Part shown: positions 13,021-25,540 of the stretch, in pieces
How positions within the stretch are numbered: the stretch's first letter is position 1
Layout: every line of letters begins with the position of its first letter
Assembly: GCA_038501785.1 (NCBI GenBank)
Contig: JBAMJR010000097.1
Coordinates: 5,620,001-5,684,000, forward strand
Direction: 5' to 3'
From: Myoxocephalus aenaeus
Taxonomy: Eukaryota > Chordata > Actinopteri > Perciformes > Cottidae
Length of the DNA stretch: 64,000 nt
Translations under genes and position numbers: made by a program
Notes under the pieces: generated by a model
The model's input: only the letters and a program-made list of their open reading frames with translations
What the model was told of the DNA's origin: nothing
Databases searched by the model: none

Positions 13021-14156
13021 GTTTTCTCCTGAATACTGTCGTAAGTACGGAGCCCTGTTGGGACAAATTTCAACGTTATCGCGTTCAACTTTAACGACAC
13101 ATTACCGCCACCTAGCAAGTGTTACTGCAAGGACACGTATCCGAAAAGTAATTTAAAAAAAATGCAAAGTACAGTACTGGTGGTACTTTACGTGTTTTGC
13201 TACTGTATAATTCTAATTGTCCTAATGTAATAGTGAATTATTAGTATTATTACAATAACAATTACCGGTCACTCCCCTGCACATCCCTTCATATTTAAAT
13301 ACACTTGTCACTTTCTCATTACACTTTCACATAAACTTACAGTACACTTGTTTAAAGTTCTGTCATCTGTTTGTCTGTGCACTTGTGTATTTTATATTTT
13401 ATATTCTATTGGCACCACCCGCCAAGACAAATTCCTTGTATGTGAAACATGGTAATAAACGGTTTCTGATTCTGATTATCGTACTTTTGACCCCAGTAAT
13501 ACTTTTTTGCCACTTTGATTATGTTATTTAACCACGAGCTTGTACAATATGATGCGTTGTTATAGGCCTGTAATAAACTGCACAGCATGTTGTACAGCTG
13601 TATCTGTCTTTCTACTTCATGGTTGTCACACTCTGTAAACATGTTTATCTGATCCAGATTTGTGCCATTTGTCACAGTCTCCTGTTGGATGTTTATATAA
13701 TGTGGACATAAGTGTTTAGTGCTGTGTGACCAAACCACAGTCTTACTCTATGAGAGGGATTTCTATCAGCCTTTTCTTGTCTGGTAAACCTTGCAGTATA
13801 TCCACTGGATAGATAGATTGTTTCACTTGTCATAGCATGACATGCACATGTGAAACAAGTACAGTTCAATTGCACTGGATCTGCAAATTGAATGCAGACG
13901 TTAATGTTATTAATTAATGAATTAATCCTGTCCTTCTATGACATGTCAAAATATCTGCTGTAAGAAAGGTCTATGATGTGCAGTAAACCTCTCGATTGTG
14001 CTTTAGCATCCTTCACCTTTTACTTTAGATTGTTCTGATTGTATCAACATGTTCAAAACAGTCAAAAAAAATTGTCACAAAAAATCTTTAAAGTTTGCAA
14101 TAAGGTTCAAATGAGTACAAAACAGTGTGAAATTAGGCTCAAGTCAATCATCTGTA
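13021..14156. other. Spacer between mrpl35 and the next minus-strand gene
   Basis: Upstream flank of mrpl35 and downstream flank of the cysteine-rich membrane gene. No protein exon was recognised. An imperfect inverted repeat lies at 13818-13858 (left arm TTGTTTCACTTGT, right arm its reverse complement with one mismatch, 15-base loop). Confidence 0.55.
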
Positions 14157-14162
14157 TTTATT
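14157..14162 (-). terminator. Candidate poly(A) signal of the cysteine-rich membrane protein gene
   Basis: AATAAA on the minus strand, about 585 bases after the stop codon at 14747-14749. The stretch between would be 3' UTR and has no protein-like frame. Confidence 0.45.
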
Positions 14163-14746
14163 TTCTTTTAAAACATACAAATATAACCTTAAAAAAGCAG
14201 ATAAAAACATTAAGCAAAGGTATCAATGAATCTACAGACAATATGATGTGCTAAATGCATTAAAAAACACAAGGTACCAACCCCCTTTATGTACCTCTCT
14301 GTAACTGTGGAACTACACAAGTTAATGGAGGCATCCACAAGTCTACCATCACGTAAGTGCAAAGTAAATCAGTTATCTCTGTAAAAAAAAAAGGTGCTAT
14401 TCATAAGCGAGAGGGGTTCCCACCAAGTCAAGGCACGCATCTCATTTTCACCGTTCCAGCCTCTCACTCTCCAATAACCTAGTTTACAAATAGAGCGTGT
14501 TTGTCTCTGAGTGGGACAACTGTTACAGTGTCAAACTACAATAATTCACAACAACTTCTGTTTCTCAATAGTATATTCAAACGTACGACATAAGAAAGAT
14601 GATGGATTGTCAAAGTACTTTCAAGGCACCAGTCCAGGGTTTTACCATCAGTCCTTTTGTCTTTGTTAGGGACCCATATGAAGATCAGACTTCATTTGGT
14701 TTTGTCCCACCAAACACTTAAGAAAGCTAAGATGAGGTCCTTTGGT

Positions 14747-17700
14747 TCACCAGCCAGCATATACAGGTTCTCCATCACATGGGATCCCATAGTATCGACC
14801 CTGAGGTCGCTCTTTGCGTAGCAATGGAGCTCGGGCGACAGACAGCTCTCCATCAGTGTCTTTCCGTCGACGTAGGACCATTAAAATGATGAAGAGCAGG
14901 GCCACTGCGGAAGGAGAGAGGATGTTACAGGAAATGGCCATCTACAGTTGGGCTGATTACACATACACAAAGATAATATTGATATGTCAGCATGATTCTA
15001 TTTTAAGTCCTTTGTACATGAAGTGGTCTCAGTGTAAGAGGGGTGGGGAGGGGAAACAATCTGTTTTCAGTGTACAAACGGGAAAGTGTTACTGTTTCTG
15101 ACAATTAAACTGTGATATATCATGAGTATACACTACATTCCCATAACAGCACTTAAAATCAGCAGTAAGAAATGCATATTATCACTTAAAATGCACACAG
15201 TAATAAGCAAATAAATTATACAATATGAGACATTTCAACTATAAAACTGTTTTATTTCATTAGTTATACATCCTGAGTGGACTGAATTACAAATTAAATG
15301 GTTCATTTACATTTATATAGTTATAAGAAAACTATTCAGTCTGTCCAGAAGAGTAATCCTGTGTTATAGTCCTTTTTAATCAACTGCTAAGTCAAGAGTG
15401 GAAAGTACCTTAGAGTTTTTCTGAACCTCTACTTTATATTTAGATTGTTTCATCTTTGCTCATTTCCTTTAACTAGTGAAAAATGAACTCTGACCCTTGA
15501 AGCTATATAAATAGACGTGCCTAAGGGAGCTATGAAGCATTACTATGACAAACACAAGCTACTAATACAGACTTTAAAGAAATTATGTTGTGTGTAATAT
15601 GATTATATAAATATTGGACTTTGCAGCTTGAAGCTTGTCAACCATAAAGGCAATCAGTTTGAAAAGCATAACTGTAATCCAATGCCTTTACCATGGTGTT
15701 AAGTCGAGATGCATTTTGAAAGACGCTCAGAAATATCTGGATAATTAGGTGTTACTTACCCCCTCCTCCAATAACTAAAAGAGCAATAGTGACAGGGGCC
15801 AATTCACAAGCGTCCCCTTCTTTGCGGAAGAAGGTCTCCATGCAGTAGCCTGGAGACAAGCTGCCCTCAGGACAAAACGCATCGCTGGGACACTGAATGG
15901 GGTTCACGTCTGGACTCTGAGAGAACAACATGCTCTGTCACCAAACTCACGCGGGAACTTTGTCCAACACCCACAGGTTAATTTTCTCTTGTGAGGCAGT
16001 GGGTGCAGTACTCACAGGGCAGTAGTGATTATCTGGGCATAAGTCACAGCTCTCCTGGCCCCAGTGGATCTGGAAGAAGCCACTACCGCAGATTTGACAC
16101 ATAGTCTGATGGGGAGCCTTGTGCATGCCTGTTCAAAACCAGATATCACCTGATGAATATTCATGCTTCCCCTTTTCTGTCATGAGCCACAGTATTCATA
16201 AACATGACTTAACAGGGCCCTGTGGCTGTATACGTTACCTGGTCGACATTGTGTGCAGTCTTTAGCTGCAGTCTGTAGAGCTTCTGTTCCTCCAGGACAC
16301 ATCTGGCACTGGCTACAGCCAGCGGAGCTGTAGAGAGAGAGAGACGCTTGTTTGTGACTGTAAATGGACAAACTACCGCGCTGTGGTTTTTACGACTGCC
16401 ACATAACTTGGAGGCATTTTTGAGAACTGTCAAAGATGATGTAGTTTAGAACTGTTGTTGCAGCTTGTTTTCACAGTAATAACAAACATATAAGCGAATG
16501 GTTTGATGTCAGGTTTGTTATTCAAAGTTTAAGACGAGACACTACATGCAAAAACATAATATTTCCTTGCATTGATCAATTTGAAGGTTTTGGGCTATTT
16601 TACTTCCACAACATGTCTTCTTTCAGACCAGAGGAAAGAAAACATCCAAAATACACATTTGGGTGTTCATTTTACTGCTTTGCCTATTTGCATCTGTAAG
16701 TTTCTCCTAAATTCATAAAAGGTTAGCATTAGATAATGCTTCATTTGCATATTCAAACATAACATTTCAGAAAACTTTTAATACAAAAAAATGATTGTCT
16801 CAAAGAAAGCAATGAACTGGGGATGGCTCATGGTGATGTCGGATGGTTATTTTCTTTTACCCTATTCCACTGTAGTTTCTCCCCTGAAGCAAAGGCTTGA
16901 ATAATATTACACACATCATCACCACTTTGTAAAGGCACTGACGAATTAGGATGAAATCATGAAAAAAAAGAAAGTTTTCCTGGTTTCAGATGTGTGTAAA
17001 ATTACAGTGCTTTGGACACTTAATGAAGCCTACGATTAAGCATGGTAAAGAGCTGAGCCCTAAGGTGGTGTTCTTGGTCTACCAATGGATCTTTCCTCCA
17101 ACTCTCGCCTCTGGTAATGAGCTTTGAATGAAATACCAGTTACTATATGCATAAATCAGTCTCTTTTACAGGGTGTATGAGCTTAGATATGTTGAAGGAG
17201 CGTGCAACTGCTGTTTTTACACTCTTCCTCTTTGCTTTGATCATTAGCCCGTATCTGTAGACTGGTAATGGTCATCATGCTACTGAACGCCATCTTATAT
17301 TTCCAGTGAAGTCCAACCCCCATTCATATGCGCTAGGATATGATCATGCCTTCTGCATTTTCATACCTTCTGTTGATTATTAATCAAAGCTGTGACTGTA
17401 ACTGGTCTTGTGTGTGTGTGTGTGTGTGTGTGTCTGTGTGTGTGTGTGTGTGGAGGGGGGGGGGGGGGGGGGGGGGGTTGCTAAACAGAACCATGGGAGA
17501 AATCATGTGATGTCTATTAGATAAGTGAGTGGGTTATGAACATTCTATATTGATTCCTGATTCCTAATTACTAAGAACAAAACACAAAAGTAGAAGCAGA
17601 AACCCGATGACAAATGCAACTTACTTGCAAAAACTTCCCAGTGTACATGGAGCGCATGAAGTGGAGCTCTGCTGCGATGTAAAGAAACCTGAAAGCGGCA

Positions 17701-20185
17701 GACAGAAAATAACTCAACACACGTGATTTGTGTTTCCTCTCAAGTTTTATATTATCTGATATGTTGAGATTATTGCATTTCAATTAGAAATCATGTATCT
17801 TTATATCTAGGTAATCTATCCATTCACAAGCTTGTAAAGCTCATCTAGTAAAGACATTTTACATAAATCTAATTTCTGACGATGAGATTACTGCTGTTTT
17901 TATCTGAATGCATCACTAGTTACTGATTAACAACAGAACTATGAGTTTTCGTCTAAAGCTAAATAAACCCACCTGGTGAACAAGTTGAGCAACTCTCTCT
18001 GCCGGTGTTATTGTTGAAGGCTCCAGGTGGGCAGGGGTGACATAATGGACTTCCTGTGAAACTGTGCAGGAGTGTAAAGTAGTATAAAATACACAAGAAA
18101 GTGGCCAGTACAGTACACAGTAGTCTATACCGTTCAAAGTAAATTAATTTGTTGGCACTATCTGTGTCCTTACTTTGTGTAGAATCCCCGGTTGCAGGGC
18201 AGACATTGCTGCTGTCCTGCTAGTGGCTGATAGAAACCTGTGGTGCATGGCAGACAGGCTCCAGGAAATAGACACAGCCCAGGGTCCGAGCAGCACGCAC
18301 ACATCAAGGTGTCTGGGGAGGAACAGAGACACATTTCTTATCTTTTACTTTACTGTTTACAGTTTGTATTGCTGCAGTAAGAAATCTTAAAATGGTGGCT
18401 TCAGGTCGGACAACATGGTCGTTGACTCACTGTTATCGTACTGAGAACCCGGTGCACAGGGCTCACAAGTCGAAGTGTTGAATGCACTGCAGCCCGGGGG
18501 TCGTGCTGCTGAGAATCACGGGAGTCATAGTCAGACTGGTCACATTCTCGATGAAAGTGGTGTTCATCACGGCAGGAGTAAGTGTGGTCTGGCTCAACAC
18601 CATGCCTGGAAGAGAAGGACACTGGATGGTTCAAATCAGACTTCTGGTGGTGGGCTGATACAAGGCTGCAACACAAACTCCACTATTTAATTTGGCTAAA
18701 GTTGTTAATGATTATTACCAAAGTACTACCCCAACATGATTGGGGTAGTACTTGTAGAGTTTAAGGGTCAAATCATAAACGGCAGCATCCCTGGTTTGAA
18801 TCCAGCTTGGGACCTTTGTTGCATGTTGTTCCCGATCTCTCTCATCATTTGTGTGTCATCCCTCTACTGTTAGCTGTCTAACAAAGGCAGAACATCCACA
18901 AAAAACATTGACAAAAGCTATGTAATGAATGAAATAAAAGGGAAGGGAATTATTGATTGGATTATGCAAATCTCTCTTTGGTTTTTTGGAGTATGTTGTC
19001 TAATCCTTTAAACTTTTTTCACACAGTATAAGTATTAACTCTGATCTCTTCCCCTCTAATCTCTGCTTGCTTCACTGGCTCACACAGTCTCTATTTGTGT
19101 TGTTTCAATTCCACACATAAAAATACATATAACCAAAGTAAAATGTTCTTCTTAGTAAATAGTTGATCTAAGCGGATTCGCTGTAGATTTGTCTCCCTCC
19201 TTCTCAAACATGCACTGAACAGGGATCCGGCCTCAGCAACACAACCAAGATATGAAAAACAAAAAGTGTTGCAAGGGGTTCTCCTCATATAAAAGTCTTC
19301 AAATGATAGCTGTGTCATTGTGATATCTTAAATCACTCCAAAAAATGTTGAGTATACCATTTTAACCAGTGAGAAAGTGAGGACAACAGGTATGAGCACA
19401 CCAGCGAAACAGAACCGATATTGTACTCGTAATCACATTAGCCATGTGCTTAAAGTGCTGTCTTGAATACAAGCCATCCTCCTCATGAAATGCAATTATT
19501 CAGAAGGGGGTCATGTGATATCTCTAGCTTTCTGGGTTGGCAACATTTCTTACTCAAACTTGTAGACACATACTTCTGTTAAACTGGCAGAAAGAAATGC
19601 TGTAATCCTGAAAGTTTGACACGATCAGAAATGTATGTCAGCAAAATGACGAAGTCCCTATAGTGAGATTACAGTAATACAACAGTGATATAATTTAATT
19701 CAAGATCAGTATTATTCTCACCATTGAAACACAGTAAGTTATAGTACATTCACTCCATTGTCATTTTTCACAAGAAGAAAGTTTGTTATGAAGTTTGGAT
19801 GCAACAATAAGTAAGATTTTAATTATAAATGTTCCCAAACTTGTATGATATAAAGTATATTTGTCTCTTTTCACATTTGATTGTGTCATTACATGCGTCC
19901 CCCCCCCCCCCCCCCCCCATGTATAGAGTACTGTACTTTATTTAATCAACAACAACATTATATAATATGCTTAATAATGAACTATAATCGCATTCAGTGT
20001 TTTAAGTGGCGGGATGACACTGTGGTATTTATTATATCTCAATAATCTCTCTATGATGGACCTATAGTGCCTTTCCTACTGTGTTGCAGTATGACAGCAG
20101 CAATTGTCGAAGAAGAGTCGAACTTACCCATGAAGCAAGCGGCGCATATTGCAAGTAGAACTCCCCGGCAGTCCATCCTCCACAT
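14747..20185 (-). CDS. Unnamed cysteine-rich type I membrane protein with ephrin-receptor-like (GCC2/GCC3-type) repeats
   Basis: I do not recognise an orthologue. Nine minus-strand exons: 20128-20185, 18431-18508, 18174-18312, 17973-18061, 17625-17688, 16239-16327, 16016-16128, 15760-15916 and 14747-14904. They total exactly 945 bases (314 residues), every phase joins and every junction is GT/AG. Residues 1-20 (MWRMDCRGVLLAICAACFM) form a signal peptide. Residues 25-245 hold repeated CxxC and CPxG units such as CHPCPPGAFNNNTGRESC, CTQCRPG and CDLCPDNHYCP, resembling ephrin-receptor-like or TNFR-like modules. Four N-glycosylation sequons are present (NTS, NNT, NFT, NNT). One membrane segment spans about 251-273 (PVTIALLVIGGGVALLFIIL), then RRRKD and a 41-residue tail with APLL, YYGI and PVYAGW. 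It is likely a cell-surface or endosomal glycoprotein. No kinase, death or TIR domain is present. Function unknown. Confidence 0.85.
17409..17477. repeat. (TG)n microsatellite next to a 23-base G run
   Basis: TG repeats (17409-17452, one TC interruption) are followed after GA by 23 consecutive G residues (17455-17477). It lies in an intron of the minus-strand cysteine-rich gene, so it reads as poly-C in the pre-mRNA. Confidence 0.95.
18721..18753. repeat. Perfect 14-bp inverted repeat with 5-base loop
   Basis: AAGTACTACCCCAA at 18721-18734 is matched by TTGGGGTAGTACTT at 18740-18753, with CATGA between. It lies in the first intron of the cysteine-rich gene and abuts a SINE-like sequence, whose 5' head may include the right arm. 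Confidence 0.85.
18738..18945 (+). mobile_element. Degenerate tRNA-derived SINE-like element
   Basis: GGTTTGAATCC near 18793 resembles the RNA polymerase III B box (GGTTCGANTCC). It is followed by AGCTTGGGACCTTTGTTGCA, a C/T-rich stretch, and AACAAAGGCAGAAC leading into A-rich sequence. This order is typical of a short tRNA-derived repeat common in teleosts. The A box is unclear and the boundaries are approximate. It lies in the first intron of the cysteine-rich gene, in opposite orientation. Confidence 0.6.
19899..19918. repeat. Homopolymer run of 20 C residues
   Basis: Twenty consecutive C bases in the first intron of the minus-strand cysteine-rich gene; they read as poly-G in its pre-mRNA. 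Confidence 0.95.
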
Positions 20186-20722
20186 ATTATTGAGTACTAC
20201 CACCAAACAACGCCAGCTACAGCATCTCCTCCCGGACAAGTGCCCGAGCTGCCTTTGTTTTTACAGAGCACGACGGTGACGCTCGCTCGCAGAGGGATCG
20301 GTCCTTGTGTCATATGACAAAATACACATCATGTGATTTTGCTTTACAGGGAAAAACTGAGGTAAATGGGCCGGATTCAGACAGATCTCTTGTTGTTACA
20401 CGGAACAACCAGCAGGGGCGACTCTGTGGTTAAAATCAAATGTATTGCGCAGCGTATTATATGCCAATGATTCAAATCTATGAGTAAACCTTTCCATGGA
20501 GAAATGTTCCTATTTATTCGACACAAATAGATAGACAGTTCTACTATAATTAACATAATTGCCAATTTTAAATCATATTTGTTGATACATTTATTCATAA
20601 TTAAGATGTTATTATTAGGGAAAAAATATTTCCCTTACATTTCTATAGTCCTTATGTAAGTCATATTATCAATAGGCTCAAAATATGTCAATTTTTTAAA
20701 TATACAAATACAAGTATTTATG

Positions 20723-20785
<63 letters not shown>

Positions 20786-21098
20786 GAGAAAAATAATATT
20801 GCATTGGAAAAAATTAAACTTAAACAGGTTTACTTGCTATAGTTCTGCTTTTCAATGGGGATGGCGTTGGCGCATGGTCTTGATAATGAGTAATCATGAG
20901 TGACATTTTTTACAGTAACTTGTTACCAAAACATACAGGCAACAAAAATAGCACGAACATTGTTTTGGGGAAGAGACATTTTCTTCATAAGTCATTCGTT
21001 GTAGGTCCACTTCCCTATTCATGCCACATACACAGGTGGGTGGAATGTACTTTGGGGGAGACATTTGTGACATGTATCGGACATTAAAAAAAAAATCA
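20186..21098. other. Spacer between cfap99 and the cysteine-rich gene, with a (TG)n microsatellite
   Basis: Both flanking genes run on the minus strand. The right-to-left order is cfap99 3' end, spacer, then the promoter side of the cysteine-rich gene. A TG run occupies 20721-20783. TCATATGA and TCATGTGA E-box-like words lie near 20310-20337, upstream of the cysteine-rich gene start. No exon was seen. Confidence 0.55.
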
Positions 21099-21104
21099 TT
21101 TATT
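21099..21104 (-). terminator. Candidate poly(A) signal of cfap99
   Basis: AATAAA on the minus strand (TTTATT as printed), about 245 bases past the cfap99 stop codon. Confidence 0.5.
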
Positions 21105-21346
21105 ACAAGTTATGATAAACAATGCAGTATAATCACTCACAGTAAATCCACAACACATTATAATAATATTTGTGGAAATAAATCATGTTGCACACAGTTT
21201 TACAGCTATTTTAATGCACAATGTGTCAAATAACATAACAAAAGATTAAGAGCTTCATCCCACACATTTCTTGCAACAAATATAACTAATGATCCTTCTG
21301 ATCTGAAATGAAACATTCAGAGACTTGGGGAGCATGTTGTGCATAT

Positions 21347-24300
21347 TTATGTCTCGAGTGTTTTTGTCTGAGGAACAACATTAGGAGCGTCCTTCTGGAG
21401 GTGACGCTCTAAGCTCTGCTCCAATTCCTCCCAGCTTTTCTCTGTCAGGCTTTTCTGTCAGTACAAGAAAGAAAGAGACCATTTTATGTACTGCTCCAAG
21501 CAAGAAAAATGGCAACACTAATAAAATCAGACAATGCTTACAAGTTACTTACTGAGAGAAGCCATTTCCTCTATGTTTTGGATTTCATACTCACTTTGGT
21601 GCGTGTCCCTGTGTGTGCTGCTGCCTGTTCAGAGGTTTTGGGCTTCTTGGTTTTAGTTTGCTTCAGTCTTTGGCGCTCTAGTTGTTTCTCTTCGAGCTTC
21701 TTCTGCAGAGCCCAAACTGTCTCATCCTGAATCATCGCCTGCTGAAAGTCCAGCCTGGCTGTCCTCTCCTCTTTCCTGCAACATGCCAAAAACTATCATG
21801 AATGTGTGTTGGGGCTATGTATCTGTTTCCGTCCCATGTTTTCCTTTGAACCACAATCAAGTCAGAGCCAAACATTTTCCTGACCTGATGGCGGCAGCCT
21901 GTGCCAGCACTCTCGTGTGGAGGTGGATGGCGTCCAGCTGCTCCAACAGCAGCTGCTTCTTGTTGTGCTTCTCCTCCAGGATGTGCTCCCGTTTCTCATG
22001 CTGCTCTGTTTGCTGCGCCTCCCTCAGGAGGGCCAGACGCTCCTTCAGCTCCACCAGGGACATCTCTCCCAGCAGCTCATGGCCTGCAGACTGACATGGG
22101 ACAACAGATTCCCCGTGACACAAGAAGTACGTGAACGTTTTTATCACATGTTTGATGACATCCATGCTTTCCTTCACTCACCTCTGTGTCGTCAAACTCC
22201 CTGACTCTAAAATGAGGAAGGGATTCGAGAGCACGGATTTCACGGATGACTTCAAATTTTCTGCTGAGCTCTGCTTGTGCTTCCTCCAGTGCTTGACGAA
22301 GGAGCTCTCGTCTTTGCTCTGAGACTTCCTTCACTGTGGAATTTGCGGGAAATTGATGAGTGAAAAGGAAACCGTGAAAAAGTGATGCATCACATGTGAT
22401 AGCAGAGAGACGGAGGGCCTACCTATACTCTGCTTGAATTTCTGTAACTTCTCTTTAGCCGTCTTTGAGTTCTTGTGTCCTTCTGCCACTTGTTGCACCA
22501 AGTCTCTCATTTCTTTTTCCTCCTGCAGCCTTTTCTCGACATAACTCCGCATAAGCTGAGCAGTCTATAAGAAAACAAAACAACCATAACAAACACTTTA
22601 ATCCTGCATAATTGTAAATCCCTTTGAAATGACTTCTTTTAAGGGTGTTTGTATAGAACAGGCACACTTTTGTCTAGTGACCCATCTCGTTACACACTTT
22701 AAAGTACCGTGTAATCTTTTGTTCTGGTTCCTATTAGTTGTCGAGGGATCTTTACCCACCTCTTCTTTCTTCAGCTGAGCGGTCTTCTGGTTGCGTTCCA
22801 TTAAGCGTGTGCGGGCCATAGCTGCTTCCTCATAACTGATGCGTCCTTCCAGACGCCTGCGCTCAATCTTGGCCAGCTCCTTCTGGAGGTCCTTCTCACG
22901 CATCTCCTTCTGCCACTGCAGGAAAGACGAGGGCTCATGTGCCCCCTCCACCAGACGCTCCATTCTGTGTCACAAATACAAACACAAAAAACTTCATTTA
23001 TCTGAGGAGATCAAGATACTCTTGGCAAGACAGACCTGAGAAGGTATTAGAAATGTACTACACAAGACAATTCAGTCACACACAGTGATGATTGTATTAT
23101 CAAAACTCTCAGTAGGTAAAGTATAATTTTATTGTCGCTCAGATTCCAATTGTTTTGGCATTTCATTCTACTACTGTCTTGTGCATTATACTGATTATGT
23201 ATATGAATAATCCCACTAAAATATGTCAAGTATTGGCAGGTAACTATTGTACCTTTGCAGCTCCTCCTCCACCTGACGGTCGTGTAGCGCCCCCTGCCTC
23301 AAGATGGCTGCACTGTTGAGCTTGATGGGCCAGCTGGTAGTCTAACAGAGTCAGAACAATCACATGCACAAGCATGTGCCAGTGGATATTAGCCTACATT
23401 AGTTGATAGTCATCACCATCATACTGATCCACTGAAGCAGGTGAAATAATAAGATCTCACTTTATTACTGACGGATAGTCCAGAGGAATGAAATGAATTG
23501 AACTTGAGTTTTGAATCCAAGTCCTCCTTAATCTGAGACATGACTCTCTGCAAGACAAATGAGGGTTCATCAGAAATGTGAACTGACTACTGAACTGACT
23601 ACTGACTCACTCAATAATAAATGTTTCTCCTTCCATCTCTATAGAATCAAGCTTGGACATATATCAATACTATTACTTAAATCCATATGAAACACAAACA
23701 ATAGCCCGTACCTTGGCGTGTTCAGACTTATGTGGATTTACACATCTGAACTGTTTCATATTTGCCTCATACAGCAGTTCCTTTCGTGAAAAACAGGAAG
23801 AATATCATTACAGAGGCATGTAAAGAATACGTGTTGATTATGATATATATTATAGGACTCGTATTAACAGAATATAAAAATGATAATTCAGAAAAACGCT
23901 TTTCTGTGTTTTGATTGTGCAGTAATACAATGTGTGTCTGTTTTGCTTAATTGTTGCATATGCCAGTTGTCTTTCTGTCAAACTTGTTTTCTTTTATATT
24001 ACGTTTAGCCTTGTACTGATGATAACGTTAAAAGCAAATAATGTACCTCAGTCTTTCGATGGTTCTTTTGTTTGATCTCCTCCATCATCAGCATGTCTTT
24101 TGGAGCCCTGTATGTGCTTTTTGGCACCTATAAAACAGAAGCCTTTTGAGTCTATTGCAGCCTCAACACACATATATACAGCTTAATGACCTGTCTTGTT
24201 TCTAGTCTATGTAAAACGACAGTACACACAAAAACTAACTGTGTGCCAATGTTTGAAGGAAATATTGTATATAACTGTAAATGAGGCTGACTGGTTTTGA

Positions 24301-25300
24301 TTGTTCCTGCTGTGGAAGGAGCTCAGGCACAGACAGAGGTTGAGGTTTAGGTTTGGTGAAAGAGAACTCCTGGGGCTCAGTGGTCTTCATTGGAGATTTC
24401 TTGACTTGATTCCCATGAGATATTTTGACAACAAGCTGGTCCATGAGAATTTCCATCTCAGGGCGCCATCTAATGGACAATAATATCCACTCAGTCTTTG
24501 CGTTTGTAAAAACATTGGTTTTCTTAAAAAAATAATTCCTGTTCTTTTCTTACCTTTGCAAAGGGTAAATCCAGCGTGTCTCCACATAGGCAGCATCATA
24601 GATAGTATTCCACTCCTCTTGTATCCACGTGGTGAGATGTGTGAAGAAGAAAGTCAGGAACTACAGACAAACACAATACACACTTACACGTGGGCAAAGT
24701 AATGGAGCTATACTGATTGCTGGTTATTTCCAATGCAACTACACTCCTGTTTGAGAGTTTCTTACTGTGTGCATCTTCTTGATGTCCAGAGATGTGATAA
24801 TGTTACTAAAACGCTGGAGTCCAAGGTCATCAAGTGCAAATGTGGCAAGGTAACAGATAACTGAAGAACAGCATAGTAAATATATCAACACACGTCAGTC
24901 TTGTTTCATTCAGAGTCAAATTATAATTATAATTTAGAAGTTTGTTTAGTTCATTGACTTACTGACATACTGGCTGTGGTCCCCTCTGGATAAGCGTTTC
25001 CCATGCTGGCCATAGAAGACATTGACAACTACCTCCAGTAACTTTTTGTGCTCAATGCATCCGGAAACGACATCAAGTATGAACTTCTTCTGCAGAGTAT
25101 CCCTGATCTGTAAAACACAGCCTAATGAAGGAGACATCCGGGTGTCCGCACAAGCGGCATCGGGTCACTGATCGGAGTCTACCTACCTGCAGATCCTTTG
25201 AAGCCTCTTCCATGAAGTCATCCAAACACTTCCTGCCAGCGCTGAACTTATCGAGCAGCACAATGGCCTCTTTGACAAGCGATCCATAGCCTGGTGCCAT
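21347..25300 (-). CDS. cfap99: Cilia- and flagella-associated protein 99
   Basis: Axonemal protein of motile cilia and sperm flagella by family; its molecular role is poorly known. Fifteen minus-strand exons: 25187-25300, 24963-25107, 24766-24860, 24554-24660, 24292-24469, 24047-24127, 23712-23780, 23461-23547, 23253-23341, 22760-22964, 22423-22564, 22182-22333, 21885-22090, 21595-21775 and 21347-21454. They total 1959 bases (652 residues) with all phases consistent. The N-terminal helical domain (residues 1-165) includes LLDKFSAGRKCLDDFMEEA, ILDVVSGCIEHKKLLEVVV and IICYLATFALDDLG, close to human CFAP99. A Pro/Lys-rich linker contains SFTKPKPQPLSVPE. Residues about 293-617 are a highly charged Glu/Lys/Arg/Gln coiled coil such as EMREKDLQKELAKIERRRLE. 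A non-coding 5' exon probably ends at 25453, because GT and AG signals bracket 25313-25452. zfyve28 lies divergently upstream, as at human 4p16.3. Confidence 0.95.
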
Positions 25301-25540
25301 TTTGTATCGATCTGCAGAAAGCTAGTAGAGATTGATAACTGGGGTGAAAGGTCTTTGCTCGCAAAAAAGGCCTGAAGAAATACAGTCGGCCTAGTTATTT
25401 GTCTCCAATGCACACGTAGGCCTGAAGAATGTGTAAAAAGTAAAAGTTTACCTGAGACAGAACAAAATGGGTGCTATTCAAAAATACATAGATGCATAGA
25501 AAGTGTGGCGGCTTGTTTTCAGGGCGAACCGTTGCCAGTC

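Noticed and set aside
13818..13858. Imperfect hairpin as a microRNA precursor
   Set aside because: Arms are only 13 bases with a mismatch and the loop is large relative to the stem; too weak for a microRNA call.
18401..18676. 91-residue minus-strand frame over exon 2 of the cysteine-rich gene
   Set aside because: It reads another frame; the cysteine-containing frame starting at 18508 joins in phase with both neighbours, so this is a shadow.
18780..18810. Possible tRNA gene around GGTTTGAATCC
   Set aside because: Only a B-box-like word is present; no cloverleaf can be folded and the flanks match a SINE tail.
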